Below are positions 1 through 6,179 of a DNA stretch of 9,030 nucleotides, piece after piece. Source of the DNA: Brachybacterium sp. (lineage in GTDB: Bacteria > Actinomycetota > Actinomycetes > Actinomycetales > Dermabacteraceae); contig JAKDNE010000116.1 in assembly GCA_030451965.1 (NCBI GenBank), forward strand, positions 1 through 9,030. Direction: 5' to 3'. Position numbers and translations under genes: made by a program. The notes under the pieces are model-generated. The model searched no databases and was not told the DNA's origin. It saw only the letters and a list, made by a program, of their open reading frames with translations. Positions within the stretch are counted from its first letter, which is position 1; every line of letters begins with the position of its first letter.

Positions 1-752
1 GGGGCCTCCTCGCCGCGGGGGAGCTGTTCGAGATCCACCACGTCGGCGACGATGCAGGTGATGTTGTCCGGACCGCCGCCCTTGAGCGCGAGCTGGATCA
101 GCTCCTCGGCGCATTTGCCGGGATCCGTGAAGTCCGTCAGGGCCGCGTCGATGGTGTCCAGGGAGACCAGGCCCGACAGGCCGTCGGAGCAGAGCATCCA
201 GCGGTCGCCGGGGTGAGCGGGCCGCAGGGAGAGGTCCAGCTCGGGATCGGCATCGACGTCGCCGAGGACCCGCATCAGCACGGACCGCTGGGGGTGGCGC
301 TCGGCCTCCTCCTCGGTGAGCCGGCCCTCGTCCAGCAGACGCTGCACGAAGGTGTGGTCCTTGGAGATCTGCGTGGTCTCGCCGTCGCGGAGCAGATAGG
401 CGCGGGAGTCGCCGATATGGGCGAGGGCGAACTTGCCCTCGGCGCGGAGCATGGCGGTGATCGTGGTGCCCAGGCCCCGCAGCTGCGGCTCGTCGCGGGC
501 CCGGCGCAGGATCTCCTGATTGGCCTCGAGCACGCTCTCCTCGAGGGTGGCCACGATGTCGGAGGCCGGGGTCTCGGAGTCCAGCTGGGCCAGGTGGCCG
601 ATCGCGACGGAGGAGGCGACGTCGCCGCCGGCGTGCCCGCCCATGCCGTCGGCCACCACCAGCAGGTGACTGCCGGCGTAGGCGGAGTCCTGGTTGTTGG
701 ACCGCACGAGGCCGACGTCGGAGCGGGCGGCATACCGCAGGGCGATGCTCAT
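1..752 (-). CDS. pstP: PP2C-family Ser/Thr protein phosphatase PstP, N-terminal catalytic part (runs off the left edge)
   Basis: Metal-dependent phosphatase that removes phosphate from Ser/Thr proteins and counteracts the PknA/PknB kinases in actinobacteria. The visible 250 residues are essentially the whole cytoplasmic PP2C domain. Seen motifs: RSNNQD (17-22), ADGMGGHAGG (34-43, metal-binding Asp35), GLGTT (93-97), HIGDSR (112-117, Asp115), CSDGL (188-192, Asp190) and GGGPDNIT (225-232, Asp229). All metal-ligand aspartates are present, so it should be active. The ATG at 752 overlaps the fhaB stop (ATGA, shared bases 749-752), with GAGG six bases upstream (759-762), so translation is probably coupled to fhaB. 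Mycobacterial PstP continues after this domain with a linker, one membrane helix and an extracellular part; these would lie outside the window. The frame has no stop before the window edge. Family assignment is firm; the symbol rests on context. Confidence 0.95.
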   Translation of the reverse strand, partial: MSIALRYAARSDVGLVRSNNQDSAYAGSHLLVVADGMGGHAGGDVASSVAIGHLAQLDSETPASDIVATLEESVLEANQEILRRARDEPQLRGLGTTITAMLRAEGKFALAHIGDSRAYLLRDGETTQISKDHTFVQRLLDEGRLTEEEAERHPQRSVLMRVLGDVDADPELDLSLRPAHPGDRWMLCSDGLSGLVSLDTIDAALTDFTDPGKCAEELIQLALKGGGPDNITCIVADVVDLEQLPRGEEA

Positions 753-1270
753 CGCGGACCTCGTCTCAGTTCGATCTCGGTGCGGCCGATCCGCACCTGG
801 GCCCCGGGACGGAAGGGGACAGCGCCCTCGATCCGCTTGCCCGACACCAGGGTGCCGTTGGTCGAGCCCAGATCCTCCACCATCCACTCGCTCTCGCGCC
901 GGAACACGCGGGCGTGGCGGTTGGAGGCATAGTCGTCGTCGAGCACCAGGGTGCACTCCGGGGCGCGCCCGATGAGGATCGGGGTGGAGCCCAGGGACAG
1001 CGAGGTGCCGCGCAGCGGACCGGCGGTGACCACCATCGCCGCCTGGGTGACGTCGGGATCCGTGCGCAGCTGCGCAGGGTCGGCGTCGGGGGAGGCGCCG
1101 CCGAGCGGACCCGAGGCGGGACGCTGCTCCCGACGCGGGTCGCGGCTGGAACGGGTGACCACGGTGGTGCCGAAGAGGTCGTTGCGCATCACCAGCACCA
1201 CGATGATCACGAAGATCCACAGCGCCAGCACGAAGCCCAGGCGCAGGGCGACCAGGGTCAGTTCGCTCAT
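749..1270 (-). CDS. fhaB: FHA-domain protein FhaB (FipA-like), membrane-anchored
   Basis: Phosphothreonine-binding adaptor of 173 residues. In mycobacteria the homologue (FhaB/FipA) is a substrate of the cluster's kinases and links them to division and cell-wall machinery. One N-terminal membrane helix (about 5-27) is followed by the motif DLFGTTVVTRS (31-41), whose threonines are candidate kinase targets by position (inference). A Pro/Ala/Asp-rich linker (about 42-75) leads to a C-terminal FHA domain (about 79-168). The phosphopeptide-binding set is intact: Gly101-Arg102, Ser116-Asn-Arg-His119 and GSTNGT (135-140). The ATG at 1270 lies 7 bp after the fhaA stop and has GGTGAG at 1277-1282 as ribosome site, inside the end of fhaA. 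The stop overlaps the pstP start. The three genes look like one transcript. Confidence 0.95.
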   Translation of the reverse strand: MSELTLVALRLGFVLALWIFVIIVVLVMRNDLFGTTVVTRSSRDPRREQRPASGPLGGASPDADPAQLRTDPDVTQAAMVVTAGPLRGTSLSLGSTPILIGRAPECTLVLDDDYASNRHARVFRRESEWMVEDLGSTNGTLVSGKRIEGAVPFRPGAQVRIGRTEIELRRGPR

Positions 1271-1277
1271 GGGGCGC

Positions 1278-1991
1278 TCACCAGCTGGCCGGGCCGGCAG
1301 TGGGGAGCAGCACGGTCAGCCGGGTGCGACCGATCTTCAGCAGCGAACGGTCCTGGAGGGCCACCGGGGTGCGGATCCGCTCCCCGTCGACGAAGGTGCC
1401 GTTGGTGGAGCCCAGATCGGTGGCGACCAGGGTCGAATCGGCGTCGGTGCGCAGCTCGAGGTGATGGCGGGAGACCCCGGTGTCCTCGAGGATGATGTCG
1501 GCGTCTCCGCCGCGACCGATCACGGTGACCGGACCGGTCAGCAGGTACTGCTGGCCGTCGATCTCGATGATCGGGCTGCCGCCCGAGCCGGACTGGGCGG
1601 CGCCGGTCGCAGGGGCGACGCTGCCGCGCTCGGTGCGGGACTCGGTCTCGAACCGGCCCACCCGCACCTCGTCATCGCGCTCGAGGGTCACCGAGACGCC
1701 GCCGACGAACATGTAGCGCTGCTTGTCCGCATGCTCCGTCACCACCCGCTGGAGCTCGTCGAGCAGGGTGTCCTGCCAGGAGCTGAAACGGTCGTAGTCC
1801 TGGGAGTGGAGGTAGATCGAGAAGAGGTTCGGGGCCAGGGTCCGTGTGCGATCGAGCACCTGGATCTGATCGTCGCACTCGCGCTTGAGCCCCTGCGCCA
1901 GGTCGAGCGGCTTCAACTGGCCGCGACCGGGTGAGAAGACGCTCGTCACGCCGCGATCGAGGCCGCGCTCGATCCGATCCAAGATCCCCAC
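1278..1991 (-). CDS. fhaA: FHA-domain protein FhaA (DUF3662 plus FHA)
   Basis: Cytoplasmic phosphothreonine-reader of 237 residues. In mycobacteria FhaA binds the phosphorylated pseudokinase domain of the lipid II flippase MviN/MurJ and regulates peptidoglycan synthesis. Residues 1-113 match DUF3662: MGILDRIERGLDRGV start, then a region ending KQRYMFVGGVSVTLERDDEVRVG. A short linker (114-139) leads to the FHA domain (140-230), with GR (159-160), SRHH (174-177) and GSTNGT (194-199). The protein is less than half the length of mycobacterial FhaA (about 527 residues), because the long low-complexity linker is missing; a short form is common outside mycobacteria. I chose GTG at 1991: AAGGA lies five bases upstream (1997-2001) and DUF3662 begins exactly there. 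The frame stays open far upstream, but that sequence is not protein-like and runs into the divergent hydrolase gene. Confidence 0.93.
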   Translation of the reverse strand: MGILDRIERGLDRGVTSVFSPGRGQLKPLDLAQGLKRECDDQIQVLDRTRTLAPNLFSIYLHSQDYDRFSSWQDTLLDELQRVVTEHADKQRYMFVGGVSVTLERDDEVRVGRFETESRTERGSVAPATGAAQSGSGGSPIIEIDGQQYLLTGPVTVIGRGGDADIILEDTGVSRHHLELRTDADSTLVATDLGSTNGTFVDGERIRTPVALQDRSLLKIGRTRLTVLLPTAGPASW

Positions 1992-2207
1992 GGTGGTCCT
2001 TCGCTCTCGCTGTGGCTGACAGGTGCGGCGGGCCGTCGGCCGACGCCACCGGAGGGCGACGTTCGGCGAGGTTGCTCGCCCACTGATCGTATCGCGAGAG
2101 CAGGTCGATGCCGGTACCGCCGAGCGGGGAGGCGGCGAGGGATTCGTGCAGGGCTCGTGAAGAGACGGGCGCTCCGGGGCGGGGGACCCGTATGCGATAT
2201 TGAAGGT
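1992..2207. other. Divergent intergenic region between fhaA and the hydrolase pair
   Basis: 216 bp without a convincing gene. It should hold the promoters for the leftward fhaA-fhaB-pstP operon and the rightward hydrolase pair. I looked for a tRNA-Leu, which often flanks this cluster in mycobacteria, and see no cloverleaf or TTCGA arm on either strand. Confidence 0.6.
2086..2091 (-). promoter_or_regulatory. Candidate -10 element for fhaA-fhaB-pstP
   Basis: TACGAT on the minus strand fits the actinobacterial TANNNT -10 pattern. It would start transcription near 2079, leaving a leader of about 88 bases before the fhaA GTG. I see no good -35 element at 16-18 bases, so this is a weak call. Confidence 0.3.
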
Positions 2208-3053
2208 GTGGAGACCGACAGAGCGCCCGAGATCCCCGTCGATGTGGACTTCGCCCTCGCGCTGGGGGTGACCGATGCGGAGGCCACCCTGCACACCCAG
2301 GGCGAGCAGACCAGGGTCTGGGACCTCGCCAGCGTCTCCAAGCCCCTGACCGCGCTCGGCGTCCTGATCGCCGTGGACCGCGGCCTCGTCGACCTCGACG
2401 CGCCCGCGGGGCCCGCGGGCGCGACCGTGCGCCACCTGCTCGCCCACGCCGCCGGCTACGCCTTCGACGGTGACGAGGTGGTCGGGGGCGTCGGGGCCCG
2501 CCGCATCTACTCCAACACCGGCTTCGAGGTGCTCGCCGCACATGTCGAGGAGGCCACCGGCTACGACTTCGCCGAGTGGATGGAGCAGACCGTCATCGCC
2601 GGTCTGGATCTCGTCGACGTCGAGATAGCCGGCTCCCCGGCCGCCGGCTATCGCGGCTCCCTCCGCGACCTGCTGGCCGTCGGCCGCGAGCTGCTCGCGC
2701 CCACCCTGATCCCCGAGGAGCTCTGGCGTGAGGCGAGGACCGTCCAGTTCCCGGGACTCGCCGGGATCCTGCCCGGGTACGGACGCCAGAAGCCCAACGA
2801 CTGGGGGCTCGGGTTCGAGATCCGCGGCGAGAAGCATCCGCACTGGACCGGCGCCGAGTCCTCCCCGGACACCTTCGGGCACTTCGGCCAGTCCGGCTCC
2901 TTCCTATGGGTGGACCCGGTGGCCGGCCTCGCCGCCGCCTTCCTCGGCGAGCAGCCCTTCGGGACCGAGCACGTGCGCGTCTGGCCCGGTCTCACCGATG
3001 CGCTGCTGGAGCGCTTCGGCGGCGACAGTGCAGGCGGTGGGGGCGCGCGATGA
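2208..3053 (+). CDS. Short serine hydrolase, beta-lactamase/PBP fold (class C-like), copy 1
   Basis: 281-residue member of the beta-lactamase/esterase/PBP fold (PF00144 type). The active-site set is visible: Ser42-Val-Ser-Lys45 (SxxK, nucleophile Ser42), Tyr101-Ser-Asn103 (YxN) and Gly-His225-Phe-Gly227 in the place of the KTG/HxG motif. HLLAHAAGY (76-84) is the usual family segment after the nucleophile. The protein is about 70-150 residues shorter than typical members; the region before SxxK is only about 41 residues. There is no signal peptide or lipobox, so it is probably cytoplasmic, unusual for a wall-acting enzyme. The stop overlaps the start of a paralogue (ATGA, 3050-3053). The start is uncertain: GTG 2208 has no good ribosome site and may be leaderless; GTG 2157 and GTG 2244 are alternatives. 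Substrate unknown: esterase, peptidase or amide hydrolase are all possible. Confidence 0.85.
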   Translation: METDRAPEIPVDVDFALALGVTDAEATLHTQGEQTRVWDLASVSKPLTALGVLIAVDRGLVDLDAPAGPAGATVRHLLAHAAGYAFDGDEVVGGVGARRIYSNTGFEVLAAHVEEATGYDFAEWMEQTVIAGLDLVDVEIAGSPAAGYRGSLRDLLAVGRELLAPTLIPEELWREARTVQFPGLAGILPGYGRQKPNDWGLGFEIRGEKHPHWTGAESSPDTFGHFGQSGSFLWVDPVAGLAAAFLGEQPFGTEHVRVWPGLTDALLERFGGDSAGGGGAR

Positions 3054-3859
3054 GCTCCCTGGACCTCCTGGAGGAGTTCGGGTTCGAGGCCGCCGCGATC
3101 GTGCTCGGTCCCGAGGGGGAGCGGGCGCGGCGCGGGGACGTCGACCTGATCCGCCCCTGGCGCTCGGTCACCAAGACCCTCACCGGCTGCGGCGCGACCC
3201 TCGCCCTCCAGGACGGTCACGTGGACCTCGAGGATGCGGCGGGCCCGCCCGGGGCGACGCTGCGCCATCTGCTCTCCCACGCCTCCGGGTACTTCTACGA
3301 GTCCGAGAACACGCTGCAGGCCCCGGGGCTGCGCCGCCACTACTCGAACTACGGCATCGACGAGGCCGCACGCCATGTGGAGCGGAGCATCGGAGACGAC
3401 TTCGGCGACTGGATCCAGGAACGGATCGCGCAGCCGTTGGGCATGCACGGCCTTCAGTGGAGCGGCTCGGCCTCCGTGGGCGCCCACGGCGCACTCACCG
3501 ACCTCGCGCTCTTCGCCGCCGAGCTGCTGCGCCCCACCCTGCTCGAGCAGCGCTGGTCCGCGGAGATGACCCGAGTGCAGTTCCCCGAGCTGGTGGGCAT
3601 CATGCCCGGCTTCGGCAAGCAGGCCCCCAACCCCTTCGGGCTCGGGATCGAGGTGCGCGGGGCCAAGTCACCGCACTGGACCGGCGCGGACAACAGCCCG
3701 GCGACCGTCGGGCACTTCGGCATGCGCGGCACCGCCTTCTGGGTGGACCCCGAGGCCGAGCTCGCGCTGGTGATCGGTACCTCGCACGACTTCTGCGACG
3801 TCCACCGCGAGGTCATGCCCCGCCTGGCCGATGCGGTGCTGGCCGAGCACGGAGGCTGA
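3050..3859 (+). CDS. Short serine hydrolase, beta-lactamase/PBP fold (class C-like), copy 2
   Basis: 269-residue paralogue of the preceding gene. Motifs: Ser39-Val-Thr-Lys42 (SxxK), Tyr98-Ser-Asn100 (YxN) and Gly-His222-Phe-Gly224. The two copies share long matching stretches, for example GATLRHLLSHASGY here against GATVRHLLAHAAGY, and PHWTGA then GHFG, WVDP in both. Elsewhere they differ clearly, so the duplication is old. Both keep the catalytic residues. There is no signal peptide. The ATG at 3050 overlaps the first gene's stop, with GGTGGGGG at 3036-3043 as likely ribosome site, so the two are probably co-translated. A hairpin follows the stop, then the convergent folP2. Function not known; a heterodimer or two related substrate specificities are inferences. 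Confidence 0.87.
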   Translation: MSSLDLLEEFGFEAAAIVLGPEGERARRGDVDLIRPWRSVTKTLTGCGATLALQDGHVDLEDAAGPPGATLRHLLSHASGYFYESENTLQAPGLRRHYSNYGIDEAARHVERSIGDDFGDWIQERIAQPLGMHGLQWSGSASVGAHGALTDLALFAAELLRPTLLEQRWSAEMTRVQFPELVGIMPGFGKQAPNPFGLGIEVRGAKSPHWTGADNSPATVGHFGMRGTAFWVDPEAELALVIGTSHDFCDVHREVMPRLADAVLAEHGG

Positions 3860-3862
3860 GCG

Positions 3863-3879
3863 GCGCCCCTTTCGGGCGC
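3863..3879. terminator. Hairpin between convergent genes, possible terminator
   Basis: GCGCCC, loop CTTTC, GGGCGC: a perfect 6-bp stem with a 5-base loop. It sits 3 bp after the second hydrolase stop and 19 bp beyond the folP2 stop, in a 39-bp convergent gap. No T-tract follows on either strand, so classic intrinsic termination is not assured. U-less hairpin ends are often proposed in actinobacteria. Confidence 0.45.
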
Positions 3880-3898
3880 GGTGGCGACGGGGACGGTG

Positions 3899-4873
3899 TC
3901 AGCTGTTGTGGATCAGCGGGCCGGCGGGCTCGCGCCAGCCGGCGAGCACCTCGAGCATCCGCACCAGGCGCACCGTGGCCTGCACGTCGTGCACCCGCAG
4001 CATCCGGGCGCCGTGCTGCACCGCCCAGGCCGCGGCCGCCAGGGACCCCTCCAGACGCTCCTGCTTCTGAAGACCCAGGGACTCGCCCACGAAGTCCTTG
4101 CGGCTCAGCGCCGCCAGCAGCGGCAGCCCGAAGGCCGCGTACTCGTCCAGGCCCCGCATGACCTCGAGGGTCTGGGTGGTGGACTTGTTCAGGTCCGGGC
4201 CGGGATCGAGCACGATCCGGGACCGCGGGATCCCTGCGGTGAGGGCGAGCTCGAGACGGGCGGCGAGGAACTCCCGCACCTCACCGACCACGTCGTCGTA
4301 CTGGGGGTGGGGGAGCGGCCGACGGGGCTGGGCCGCCGAGTGGGTGAGGATCAGCGAGGCGCCGGTCTCGGCGACCGTGTCCGCCATCTGCGGGTCCGAG
4401 AGCCCGGTGGTGTCATTGATGAGGTCGGCGCCGGCCGCGACGGCGGCCCGGGCCACCGAGGCGTGGAAGGTGTCGACCGACAGCAGTACATGTTCCGGCA
4501 GCTGCTCGCGCAGCGCGGAGACGACCGGCGCCACCCGGTCGGTCTCCTCCGCCGCCGGCACCGGCTCCCCGGGGGCGAACTTCACGCCGCCCACATCGAT
4601 GAGGTCCGCGCCGTGCCGAGCGGCCGTGAGCCCGGCGGTGACCGCGGCCTCCAGGTCCCAGGTGCGCCCCTCGTCGAAGAAGGAGTCGCGGGTGCGGTTC
4701 ACGATCGCCATCACCAGCACCCGGTGGGAGGTGTCCGGCAGTGGGCGGGGGGTGTGCAGCGCACGTCCCGACGAGGGCGCCCGAGCGTCCAGCACGGTCT
4801 CGGGAGCGCGGGATACAGTGGATTCCGACCAGGGGGTCCGGCCTGCCGCACACTCGTCGTACACCTTGTTCAC
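3899..4873 (-). CDS. folP2: FolP2-type dihydropteroate synthase paralogue
   Basis: 324-residue TIM-barrel protein of the pterin-binding family. True DHPS joins p-aminobenzoate to a dihydropterin in folate synthesis. Seen: MAIVNRTRDSFFDEG (55-69), SVDT (132-135), INDT (152-155), DPGPD (223-227), LSRKD (256-260) and RVHD (293-296). These correspond to the pterin and phosphate-site residues of DHPS (Asn, Asp, Asn, Asp, Lys, Arg/His). The loop that reads GGESTRPG in true DHPS is GGVKFAPG here (95-102), as in mycobacterial FolP2, and NxTPDSF has become NRTRDSF. In DHPS the ESTRPG Thr and Arg help bind and attack at p-aminobenzoate, so the usual reaction is doubtful; as I recall, mycobacterial FolP2 has not shown DHPS activity. 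I chose GTG 4873 because GGAGGA lies seven bases upstream; ATG 4921 would add 16 residues with no ribosome site. It reads divergently from sqdB. Confidence 0.88.
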   Translation of the reverse strand: MNKVYDECAAGRTPWSESTVSRAPETVLDARAPSSGRALHTPRPLPDTSHRVLVMAIVNRTRDSFFDEGRTWDLEAAVTAGLTAARHGADLIDVGGVKFAPGEPVPAAEETDRVAPVVSALREQLPEHVLLSVDTFHASVARAAVAAGADLINDTTGLSDPQMADTVAETGASLILTHSAAQPRRPLPHPQYDDVVGEVREFLAARLELALTAGIPRSRIVLDPGPDLNKSTTQTLEVMRGLDEYAAFGLPLLAALSRKDFVGESLGLQKQERLEGSLAAAAWAVQHGARMLRVHDVQATVRLVRMLEVLAGWREPAGPLIHNS

Positions 4874-4880
4874 GATCCGT

Positions 4881-4886
4881 TCCTCC
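4881..4886 (-). promoter_or_regulatory. Ribosome binding site that sets the folP2 start
   Basis: GGAGGA on the minus strand, a near-perfect match to the 16S rRNA tail, seven bases before GTG 4873. It lies inside the longer reading frame from ATG 4921, which has no comparable site. Confidence 0.75.
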
Positions 4887-4935
4887 GCTGTTCGGGTCGG
4901 GTCCGCCCCGCTGTGAGGCATGCCCGACCTGCACT

Positions 4936-4964
4936 ACGTTATGAGCGGACCCGGACTTGCACAA
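4936..4964 (-). promoter_or_regulatory. Candidate folP2 promoter
   Basis: On the minus strand TTGTGC (4959-4964) and TAACGT (4936-4941) are separated by exactly 17 bases. The -10 fits TANNNT and the -35 matches TTGACA at three positions. Transcription would begin near 4929, giving a leader of about 56 bases before GTG 4873. Confidence 0.5.
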
Positions 4965-5020
4965 TCCGGCTGCGGCGGACCTCGCATGCCGGCACATGAC
5001 CTTGATGGAGGACTCACGAG

Positions 5021-6169
5021 ATGAAGATCGTCGTCGCCGGTGGAGATGGATTCTGCGGCTGGCCCACTGCCCTGTACCTCTCGCAGAAGGGCCACGACGT
5101 CACGATCGTGGACAACCTGGTGCGCCGTGAGATCGACGAGGAGCTGGGCTCCAACTCGGTGACCCCGATCCTCGAGCTCGAGGAGCGGGTCGCAGTGTGG
5201 AAGGAGGTCTCCGGCAAGGACATCGCCGTGAAGATCGCCGACCTCACCGACTACGACGCGGTCTCCGCGATCTTCCAGGAGATCCGGCCGGAGTCCTTCG
5301 TGCACTTCGCCGAGCACCGCTCCGCGCCGTACTCGATGATCGACCGCGAGCACGCGATCGAGAACCACCGCAACAACGTCGAGGGCACGCTGAACGTGCT
5401 GTGGGCGATCAAGGACTTCGCTCCCGACTGCCATCTCGTCAAGCTCGGCACCATGGGCGAGTACGGCCAGCCGAACATCGACATCGAAGAGGGCTGGCTC
5501 GAGGTCGAGCACAAGGGTCGCAAGGACCGCCTGCCCTACCCCAAGCAGCCCGGCTCGTTCTACCACCTCACCAAGGTGCACGACAGCGACAACATCATGT
5601 TCGCCTGCAAGATCTGGGGCATCCGCGCCACGGATCTGAACCAGGGCGTGGTCTACGGCCTGGAGACCGACGAGACCCGCCAGGATCCGCGCCTGGTCAA
5701 CCGCTTCGACTACGACGCCGTGTTCGGCACCGCGCTGAACCGCTTCATCGTCCAGGCGGCGATCGGCCACGACCTCACCGTCTACGGCAACGGCTCCCAG
5801 ACCCGCGGCTACCTGGACATCCAGGACACCGTGCGCTGCATCGAGATCGCCTGCGAGAACCCCGCCGACGTCGGTGAGTTCCGCGTCTACAACCAGTTCA
5901 CCGAGCAGTTCTCCGTCAAGGAGCTCGCCGAGAAGGTGCAGAAGGTCGCCCGCGACCTGGGCAACGACGTCGAGCTCGCGACCACCGAGAACCCGCGCGT
6001 GGAGAAGTACGACCACTACTACAACGCGGTCAACACCAACCTGCTGGACCTCGGCCTGCAGCCGCACCTGCTGACCGACGAGCACCTCACCGAGGTCATC
6101 AAGGTCGCGATGAACAACACCGACCGGGTCAAGCGCGAACTGGTCATGCCGACCGTCACCTGGAAGTGA
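5021..6169 (+). CDS. sqdB: UDP-sulfoquinovose synthase
   Basis: Makes UDP-sulfoquinovose from UDP-glucose and sulfite with bound NAD, the committed step toward the sulfolipid SQDG. It is a 382-residue extended SDR-family sugar-nucleotide enzyme. The Rossmann motif GGDGFCGW (7-14) is the SqdB/SQD1 form of GxxGxxG. The catalytic set is Thr144-Met145 in TMGEYG (144-149), and Tyr181 and Lys185 in SFYHLTK (179-185). These fall within one residue of Thr145, Tyr182 and Lys186 of Arabidopsis SQD1 as I recall them. The block EHRSAPYSMID (98-108) is also typical. Length fits the family. ATG 5021 has GGAGGA at 5007-5012, eight bases upstream. The gene is followed after 10 bp by its partner glycosyltransferase. 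An ordinary UDP-glucose epimerase is unlikely given the TMGEYG and FCGW signatures. Confidence 0.95.
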   Translation: MKIVVAGGDGFCGWPTALYLSQKGHDVTIVDNLVRREIDEELGSNSVTPILELEERVAVWKEVSGKDIAVKIADLTDYDAVSAIFQEIRPESFVHFAEHRSAPYSMIDREHAIENHRNNVEGTLNVLWAIKDFAPDCHLVKLGTMGEYGQPNIDIEEGWLEVEHKGRKDRLPYPKQPGSFYHLTKVHDSDNIMFACKIWGIRATDLNQGVVYGLETDETRQDPRLVNRFDYDAVFGTALNRFIVQAAIGHDLTVYGNGSQTRGYLDIQDTVRCIEIACENPADVGEFRVYNQFTEQFSVKELAEKVQKVARDLGNDVELATTENPRVEKYDHYYNAVNTNLLDLGLQPHLLTDEHLTEVIKVAMNNTDRVKRELVMPTVTWK

Positions 6170-6179
6170 GCGCGCGCCC

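Noticed and set aside
275..733. A 152-codon minus-strand frame over pstP.
   Set aside because: Its Pro/Ala/Arg/Ser-rich translation is a shifted shadow; the PP2C motifs are all in the frame starting at 752.
951..1934. A 327-codon plus-strand frame over fhaB and fhaA.
   Set aside because: Antisense shadow of two firmly recognised genes; no family features.
2020..2166. A protein-like minus-strand stretch upstream of fhaA (for example LLSRYDQWASNLAERRPPV) with high third-position G/C.
   Set aside because: It has no start codon outside the hydrolase gene and no stop before running into an out-of-frame reading of fhaA. It could be a coding remnant, but I cannot support a gene.
1992..2207. Possible tRNA-Leu beside fhaA, as in mycobacteria.
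   Set aside because: No T-arm, anticodon arm or acceptor pairing found on either strand.
1278..2882. A 534-codon minus-strand frame that includes fhaA as its C-terminal part.
   Set aside because: The extra upstream part is antisense to the first hydrolase and not protein-like. DUF3662 begins at GTG 1991, which has its own ribosome site.
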